From Siphonodentalium dalli (taxonomy: Eukaryota > Mollusca > Scaphopoda > Gadilida > Siphonodentaliidae): 64,000 nucleotides of DNA. The notes beneath the pieces were generated by a model. It was not told where the DNA came from and searched no databases. It worked only from the letters and a program-made list of their open reading frames with translations. A program made the position numbers and the translations under genes. The stretch lies in contig CP136064.1 of the NCBI GenBank assembly GCA_032622095.1, positions 138,153,954 to 138,217,953 of the forward strand. The letters run 5' to 3'. The stretch's first letter is position 1. Every line of letters starts with the position of its first letter. Positions 56,974 to 64,000 of this stretch are shown one piece after another.

Positions 56974-57986
56974 ACTTCCTCGATTATTTAACGAATAGAC
57001 AAAGCAACGAGCTAAATAATACGCCCACCACAATCCAAGAGGTTATTTTAACTTGCTACTCAATGAATGGAAAAACCAGCAGTGACTTCAATGGAATATC
57101 TACAAAACTGATGAAGGAAACCATATTTTCTGTAGCACCAGCATTAAAGCATATATTCAACTTGTCGTTCAAACAAGGTCATGTTCCCAACAAGATGAAA
57201 ATAGCTAAAGTTGTACCAATACCGAAAAATAGTGACAAGGGGGATATAAACAATTATCGTCCAATAAGCATTCTTCCCGCATTTTCTAAACTACTCGAAA
57301 AACTCATGCAAAAACGTTTAGTTGATTTTCTTAATGAATCGGACATCTTATTTAAACATCAGTACGGATTTCGCCCAAACCATTCAACTTTTCATCCCAT
57401 CATTCATCTACTGGATCATGTTGTGAATAATAACGACAAGCCCACGAAAGATTCCACCGTAGCCCTTTTTCTTGATCTGTCCAAAGCTTTTGACACAATA
57501 AACCACGAAATCTTACTTACAAAATTTGAACATTATGGAATTAGAAGCATGGCAAACAACTGGTTTCGAAGCTATCTCAATGAGAGACGACAATACGTAG
57601 AATTCAATGGAAGCAAGTCAAATCTCATTAAAACATCATGTGGTGTTCCTCAGGGGTCCTTACTCGGGCCCATAATTTTTCTCCTCTACGTGAACGATAT
57701 GTCAAATTCAACTACTATGGATCTCTTATCATATGCCGACGATACAACCCTTATGGCCAGTGGACAAAATGAACCGTTAATCCAAAGTTATGTCAATAAC
57801 GAATTAAGAAATCTATCTGACTGGTGTTGCTGCAACAAATTAGCCATCAATGCTAACAAAAGCAATTATATGCTCTTACATCCACAAAACAATGACAAAA
57901 GATGGAATACAATTAAAATATATCTCAATGGAGCCGAAATTCGACGGATAGGGAACATGCGGAACGAATCGTCTGCCAAATTTTAG
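56943..57986 (+). pseudogene. LINE reverse transcriptase domain, all blocks intact
   Basis: The frame is open from at least 56943 ([20 protein letters not shown]), with its first ATG at 57063. It carries [95 protein letters not shown] and [10 protein letters not shown], then the thumb up to [19 protein letters not shown]. All catalytic Asp residues are present (D in [12 protein letters not shown]). The frame is lost at about 57955, inside the [12 protein letters not shown] region. Confidence 0.9.
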
Positions 57987-58626
57987 GTATCCATATAGAT
58001 GAAAACCTGACCTTTAATAAACACATTTCTATTGTATGCTCAAAAATGGCACATGCAATTTATTGCATTAATAAAGTTAAACATTTTCTCCCGAGCAAGG
58101 CTCTCAAAACATTATACTTCGCCCTAATTCAAAGCCACTTAGTTTATGGCATCCAAATATGGGGACATGTATCGGCAGTGAAGAAACTATATTAATTTAT
58201 TACAAAAACGAGCCATCAGAATTATATGTAACAAAAAATATAGAAGTCACACTGATCCTCTTTTCAAACAAGAAAACATTTTTAAAATAGATGATTTACA
58301 TAAATTACATGCATCCATTTTCATGCATCATTTGGTACTACGATCGCTTACCGGTGTCTTTTTCTGGTATGTATGACAAGAGAGCAGAACCAAATAGACG
58401 ACAACCTAATCCTATAGTACAAAACAAATTCAGGACCATCTCTTTTTCTAAAGTTCTCCCATACCATTCATTCCCCTTTATGTGGAATTCCCTAGAAAGT
58501 AAATATACCTCTAAACAATCAAGACATGTGTTCCGAAAACGTTTGAAAACGGATATCATTAATACCTATTCAGCGAGCGTGCGATGCAAAAACCGAAGAT
58601 GCCCTGATTGCACAAACGATACATAA
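57987..58626 (+). pseudogene. LINE C-terminal region
   Basis: Reads [40 protein letters not shown], then after frameshifts RAIRIICNKKYRSHTDPLF, and in 58291-58626 NPIVQNKFRTISFSKVLP, FMWNSLESKYTSKQSRHV and FRKRLKTDIINTY, ending CKNRRCPDCTNDT. The Q-K-R-A-I-R-I block and the W-N-S-L block are standard post-RT landmarks. Frameshifts lie near 58195 and 58370. Confidence 0.82.
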
Positions 58627-59090
58627 TTGTCTGATAACAAAATAAACAAAACAAACAAACAATACAAAACAAAATTCACTCTAGTATGCATGTTAATTGA
58701 AAAAAACAATTCCCAAAACCTCACTCACATTATTCCTACTCGGTTCCACTCACACATGTATATTCATAGTAATCATTCATTATATCGACCAAGTAGGTAC
58801 CCATACATACATATGAACCACTTTTCGTACCATCGCCCTAACAACGCCTATATATTAAAAACCCAGTCTGCACACGATAAACGTAACCTGAAAACAATCA
58901 AGTTAATTCGGCCATCTTCATCATATAATCTGTCACTACATCCAGGGGTGATAGGAAGACAGTCAGCCATGACTACATCACCCCTAGCAATATACATGTA
59001 TAGTCTATTAATATTATATTTATTTGTAATTGTACTTTCCATGTATGTGTATTGTAAATAAAATTATCCTATCCTATCCTGTCCTATCCA
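58627..59090 (+). other. LINE 3' UTR and tail
   Basis: Non-coding apart from a 144-codon frame of no recognisable type. Ends AATAAAATTATCCTATCCTA and then TCCTGTCCTATCC, a polyadenylation-like word plus simple-repeat tail. ATAGGAAGACAGTCAGCCAT and TCACCCCT words near 58950-58985 can pair in a local stem. Confidence 0.7.
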
Positions 59091-61096
59091 GTATATCGGA
59101 AAAAAAACGAATTTGAGATTACCGGAAACTAGGTCATCACGCCAAACTAATCAAATTAAACATAAGTTTTCAGCATGTTTCGACTATTTGGACAATAAGG
59201 ACACAAAAGTCGTCCTTCTTTTCAACGGATTGATACCCATAATGGACAAGCCATAAACCATCATATCGGGAAATGACCACACGCAGTTGAGTTTCCCCGG
59301 AACTGGGTCATCGCGGGCAACTGACTACATCAAAACATCAGCATACTTTTGGACCATAATGACACCAAAGCGGCATTTATTTCAACTGAATGAAACATAG
59401 ATTGGACAGGTCATAAACCATTGCACCAGAAAAGGACTAAACGCAGTTGAGATTTCCCTGAACTGGGTCATCGATGGCCAATTACGTTAAAATGCGTTTT
59501 CAGCATATTTCGGCTATTTTGGACCATAATGACACAACATTGGCGTCATATTTCAACTGATTGACATATATAATGGGCAGGTCATAAACAAATAAACCGC
59601 AAAATGACCACAGGCAGTTGATATTCCCGGGGACTGGGTCATCACGGCCGACTAATCAAGAAAACATACGTTTTCTTAATATTTCGGCTACTTTGACAAT
59701 AATGACACAATAAGGGCGTTCTATTCCAACTGATTTACTCGAATAATGGACAGGATATCAACCGTTATACCAGAAAATGACCACACGGAGTTGAGGTTCG
59801 CGGGATCTGGGTCGTCAAGGGCAACTAATCACGCTAAACATGCGTTTAGGCCTATTTCGGCTATTTGGGTCATAATGACTAAAAAGGGGCGTTCTCTTTC
59901 AACTGAGTGACACCTCTAGTAGACAGGTCATAAACCAGTACAACGAAAAAGGACCACACAAGGACCTGAGAACTGGGTCATCACAGGCAACTAATCGAGT
60001 CAAACACGCGTTTGTATGATATTTCGGCTATTTGGACCATAACGACACAAAGCCGGCGTTCTGTTTCAGCAGAATGACACCTAGAGTGGACAGGACATAA
60101 ACCATTACACCGGAGAAGGAACACACGCAGTTGAGATTCCAAGAAATTTGGTCATAACGGGCAACTAATATCGTCAACCATGCGTTTTAAGCATATTTCG
60201 GATATTTGCACCACAATGACACACATGCGGCGTTCTATTTCAGCTGTGACACCTATAATGGAAAGACCATAAACCAGTATACCGGAAAAGGAACACACGC
60301 GATTGTGATTCCAGGGACATGGTCTTCACGGCCAACTAATCTCGTCAAAAATGCGTTTTCATCATATCTCGGCTATTTGGACCATAATGACACAAAAAGG
60401 GGCGCTTCGTTTCAACAGAGTGACACATATGATAGTGGACAGACCATAAAACATTACACCGGAATAGGACCACACGCAGTTGAGATTGCAGGGAACTGAG
60501 TCATCACGGCAACTATTGTCGTCAAACACGCGTTTTAGCATATTTCGGCTATTTGGACCATACTGACACAAAACCGGCGTTCTTTTTCAACAGAATGACA
60601 ACTATATTGGACAGGACATTAACCATCACGCCAGAATAGGACCACATGCGGCCACTAGTCACGCGTTTTAATGCTATTTCGGATATCTGGACCATAACGG
60701 CCAAAAGGAGTTTTCTATTTCAACCGCGTGACAACTATAATGTATACAGACCATAAAGCAATATACAGAAAAATTACCACACACAATTGAGATTCCCCCA
60801 GATGTGGGTCGTCACGGGCCACTAATCACGTTAAAGGCAGGTTTTCAGCATATTTCGGTTATTTGGACCATAACGAAACACAATTAGCGTCCTATTTCAA
60901 CTGATTGACACATATATATATATTGGACAGGTCGTAAACCAGTATACCACAAAAGGACCACAGGCAGTTGAGATTCGCGGGAACTGGGTCAGCACGGCCA
61001 ACTAATCACGTTAAACATGCGTTTTCAGTATACTTATGTTATTTGGACCATATTGACACCAAAGCGGCGTTTTATTCCAACTGATTGACATGTATA
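59091..61096 (+). repeat. Satellite B, block 2
   Basis: About 12 monomers of 160-175 bp, marked by TTGGACCATAATGACAC and variants at about 59184, 59346, 59516, 59690 and 59863, then on to 61040. It resumes in mid-monomer immediately after the LINE tail. Monomers are 75-90% alike by eye, more diverged than satellite A. Reading frames such as 60206-60499 are by-products. Confidence 0.92.
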
Positions 61097-62130
61097 CAGG
61101 GACGTGGCTAGATGGTCTCCGTTAGGGGGTGTCCACCTTGAAAAATTCCAACTGCACCCCCCCCCCCCCCTTGAATCAGAATCAGACCAAGCACAAGTTT
61201 TGCATAATTCCATTTGCACCCCCTTGCACCTCAATGCTCAGGCATAATATCCTATATATTCATAAACCATGGTTCTGTTATTTTAACCTGAAAAATAGCA
61301 TAAATTCAGCATCTAGTGGTCTAACTCCAGACAAAATGCACGCGGCTACGGGCAAGAGACCAGGACACACCGGGCTGACAGTATCGATAGTTGTTCAGCC
61401 CGGTGTGAGAAAATTTTTAAAACTATACAAGAAAATCGCAAATCCTAGCATCTAGACTGTCCTCAACTGAAGCTTTCCTAGTGTTGGAAATTTCAAACCT
61501 CATACTCTCCCTCAGGTTGGAAAATTCTCCAACTGATGACCATTTCAGTCCACAAGTTTGACCAAACGTAGTAAAATATTGTTTTGTTTAACTAATTAGC
61601 AGTTTTGTATTGGCCACGGGGGAGGGACAATGACACACCGGGCGGACCATGCCCGGTGTGCGAAAATTTTGAAACCTGAACAAGAAAATCGCAAAATCCT
61701 AGCATCTAGACTAGCCTCAAGCCTTCCTAGAGTTGGAAATTTTAAAACTTGACACCCCAACTGATGACAATTCCAATGACAATGTTGACCAATTGTATGA
61801 CAATATTGTTTTCTTAAATTAACTAGTAGTTTTTGACTGGCCACGGGGGAGGGTTGGATATTTCCAACCTGTCATCTTCCCTAAGGTTGGAAAATTTCCA
61901 ACTGATGACTATTTCAATCCCAAATTTTGATCAAAATGGGAAAATATGCAAATATTGGTCCAAAAACAATTAATTCCCCCCAATAAATGGTTTGAATATC
62001 AAACTATAAGAACATTTTCAACCTATTTTTGGTGTGAAATTTCTAACTGTTGAAAATTTTGACCAAAGTTGGGGGGTGGGACACCACCCAACCCCCCCCC
62101 CCCCCCCCACCCCATGTCGCCACGTCTCTG
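61097..62130. mobile_element. Complete hAT-like non-autonomous element, copy 2 (1,034 bp)
   Basis: Begins CAGGGACGTGGCTAGA and ends TGTCGCCACGTCTCTG. These are terminal inverted repeats (CAGGGACGTGGC against CAGAGACGTGGC). Target duplications are CATGTATA (61089-61096) and CACGTATA (62131-62138), 7 of 8 identical. Removing the element and one duplication restores a normal satellite B monomer across the join. The interior has a C14 run (61157-61170), a C17 run (62092-62108) and no transposase. It matches 46397-47431 along its whole length. Confidence 0.93.
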
Positions 62131-62857
62131 CACGTATAACAGGCAGGCCAAAAACCATTATACCAGAAAAGGACTACACGCAGTTCTGATTCCCGGGAAC
62201 TGGGTCATCAGGGGCAACTATTCCCGCTAAACATGTGTTTCAGCCTATTTCGGCTATTTGGATCATAATGACACAAACGGGGCGTTCTATTTCAACTGAG
62301 CGACACCTATAAACAGTTGCACCGGAAAAGGAACCCACGCATTTGAGATTCCAGGTAACTGCATGGGTCACCACGAGCAACTATTAAATTTCGCCAACAT
62401 TGCGTTTTTAATCATATATCGGTTATTTGGACCATGACACGAAAGCGGCGTTTTGTTTTAAAAAAGTACACCTATACTGGACAGGACATAAACCATTATA
62501 ACGGAAGAGGACCACACGCAGTTGAGATTTCCCGGAACTGGGTCTTCACGGGCCACTAATCACGCTAAACTTGCGCCTTAATAATGACACAAACGGAGCG
62601 TTCTCTTTCGTCTATAATGTACATTACCACACGCAGTTGAGATTCCCCGGAACTGGGTCGTCACGGTCCACTAATCACGTTAAAGATGCGTTTTCAGCAT
62701 ATTTCAGCTATTTGTACCATAATGATACAAAATTGGCGTCCTATTCCAAATGAGCGACACGTATAATGAACCAACCTTAAACTAGTAAATCGGAAAAGGA
62801 CATTCCATAGAACTGGGATATCACGGGCGACTAATCACACTAAACATATAGTGGAGT
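62131..62857 (+). repeat. Satellite B, block 3
   Basis: Continuation of block 2 after the hAT-like insertion, about four monomers, some shortened (around 62575-62600). Ends in AACTAATCACACTAAACATA where the family Y copy begins. Confidence 0.88.
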
Positions 62858-63400
62858 CCCTTAGGGGTTTAATCGTGACTTTAGTGACTAAATCATGAAA
62901 CTTTAAAGATATGTTGCTTATTCATGAGAAAAACTTTTTGGAGGGGGGCATCAAATATTTGGAGAAAAATTGAAAAAGGCCACTGTTGAGAACCAACGAG
63001 CCTTCCCCTACCAAAAATCAGATATTCTAGTTAATTATTAGCCAATTATTAGCCAGTCACATTAGCTAACATTTAGTTAAGGTCTAGTCAATAACCTAGT
63101 TACTATTTAGCTTAACTAGATATTAGCTGAAATTAGCTAGATATTAGCTAAGATGAATTTCCTTTGGCAAAACTCATGAGCGTTAGCTAACTTTTAGCCG
63201 TTTCTATTATGCTAATTAGATATTTAGCTATCATCTAGCTAACAATTAGCTACTTTTTAGTTACATCAATTAGCTAAGATTTAGTATAGTCTGGATGTTA
63301 GCTGATTAATACTGTACTAGATACCAGCTAAAAGAGCTAAATTTTAACTAAAATATAACTAAATATTAGCTAAATAATATGATCATACGTAAACGTAATT
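62850..63400. mobile_element. Truncated family Y copy with the TTAGCTAA region
   Basis: Begins TAGTGGAGTCCCTTAGGGGT then GTGACTAAATCATGAAAC, like the ends of the 26-32 kb element. After about 140 bp it jumps to CCCCTACCAAAAATCAGAT (63007) and the TTAGCTAA-dense sequence to about 63390. That part matches the reverse complement of about 28640-29114 at about 90% by eye. The arms and minisatellite are missing and no right terminus is visible. Confidence 0.82.
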
Positions 63401-64000
63401 TGCGCCCGCTTGTTACTGTTCATGGGATTAGCGGATATATTTTTGTCTTTAGAAGGATTTGATGATAAACCCTAACGGGACAGAAGAAAATAATATATAC
63501 AATGTATGTAAATAATCACATATAACGTAAATGTGGATGTTTAGCCTGCCCGTGTAATACGAATCTCAGCTGTCTGGCCATCGACGCAGTCCTGTCTGGA
63601 ATGTTGCGCGCCGATGTAGGTTGTGACGTCATGGTGTACGTCTTGATGTCATGACGCCTTTACTGGTTTCCCAAGAAGCAATCTTAAAAGGACTTTGCGA
63701 TCTTTCAATCGAAACTTATAGTTTACGTTTGTCTGCCTTGAACGTTGAGAATATTTCTTCAATCTTTTAGGTGGAAATACCGTTAGAAAATGGAAGATCA
63801 AATCTAAACGACCAGTAAGGCCCCAAGAATCCTCTTTCAGGGCAAATATTTTTAATAATTTTATAAAATATGTAAACAAAACTTTTTCATGCAATTTCAG
63901 TTTTTTTAACTAGGGCTTTAGTTTAATTTACATTCATTTTTTTAAAATATATTTGGCTTTAGGAGCATGATGTTCCTACGTATGATGAAGTATAGCTAAC
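63401..64000. other. Right-edge sequence without recognised features
   Basis: An 81-codon minus-strand frame at 63649-63894 is Lys/Arg-rich with no recognised domain. No repeat family is identified. Confidence 0.45.

Larger units (their letters stand above)
55990..59090 (+). mobile_element. CR1/Jockey-type LINE, 5' truncated, with ATCCT-repeat tail
   Basis: Endonuclease remnant, linker, complete reverse transcriptase and C-terminal region, followed by a 3' UTR and AATAAAATT then (ATCCT)n-like tail at 59064-59089. It is better preserved than the 34.8-kb LINE but from a clearly different family (YADD against FADD, different linkers). Its 3' tail abuts satellite B. Parts are listed separately. 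Confidence 0.9.

Noticed and set aside
60206-60499. 97-codon frame in satellite B
   Set aside because: Spans satellite monomers and is disrupted in neighbouring monomers.

Overview
The window looks like intergenic, transposon- and satellite-rich DNA from an invertebrate animal. It is AT-rich and has no convincing intact host gene. It carries relics of several eukaryotic transposon classes: a PIF/Harbinger transposase, APE-type non-LTR retrotransposons, a Penelope-like element, hAT-type non-autonomous elements and foldback/MITE-like elements. An interspersed motif near 39 kb (AAGGGTCGTAACTCTGG and variants) resembles a repeat I recall as common in bivalve and gastropod genomes. A mollusc is therefore my best guess, but that is inference from memory and not proven.

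Layout. 1-7250 is a 165-bp satellite array in two head-to-head blocks, with the orientation switch at 3846/3847. 7823-8371 is the front of a Harbinger transposase. It is followed by a LINE 3' relic on the minus strand (8403-9540), the tip of a hAT element, and possibly the back of the transposase (about 10840-11015). 11.6-16.0 kb holds inverted copies of an unclassified repeat (family B), two MITE-like copies and a 159-bp near-perfect palindrome. 17-21 kb holds a TIR-bounded element, a Penelope-like relic and a 1007-bp tandem duplication, each copy of which ends in a long hairpin. 21-26 kb is AT-rich and gene-free.

26.2-32.1 kb is a 5.9-kb element with inverted arms of about 1.3 kb. Its centre holds a region packed with TTAGCTAA-like words and then a minisatellite of about 42 bp. 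34.8-38.1 kb is a nearly full-length but frameshifted CR1/Jockey-type LINE that includes a 2A-like motif. 39.3-40.5 kb is an L1/Tx1-like LINE 3' relic on the minus strand. 41-45 kb has little. 45.8-48.2 kb is a minus-strand, codon-phased Cys/Glu repeat region split by a complete 1,035-bp hAT-like element. 48.5-49.6 kb is a degenerate tandem repeat of about 385 bp. 50-55 kb holds another family B copy, several foldback elements and the start of a second satellite of about 170 bp. 56-59.1 kb is a second CR1/Jockey-type LINE ending in an ATCCT-repeat tail. 59.1-62.86 kb is more of the second satellite, interrupted by the second complete hAT-like element. 62.86-63.4 kb is a truncated copy of the 26-32 kb element.

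The sequences do not form a pathway. What ties the window together is mobile DNA: the same families recur at both ends, target-site duplications are visible for the hAT-like copies, and several elements are built as large inverted repeats. The most unusual items are the TTAGCTAA-dense element, the Cys/Glu coding minisatellite, and the pair of hAT-like copies with readable target sites.
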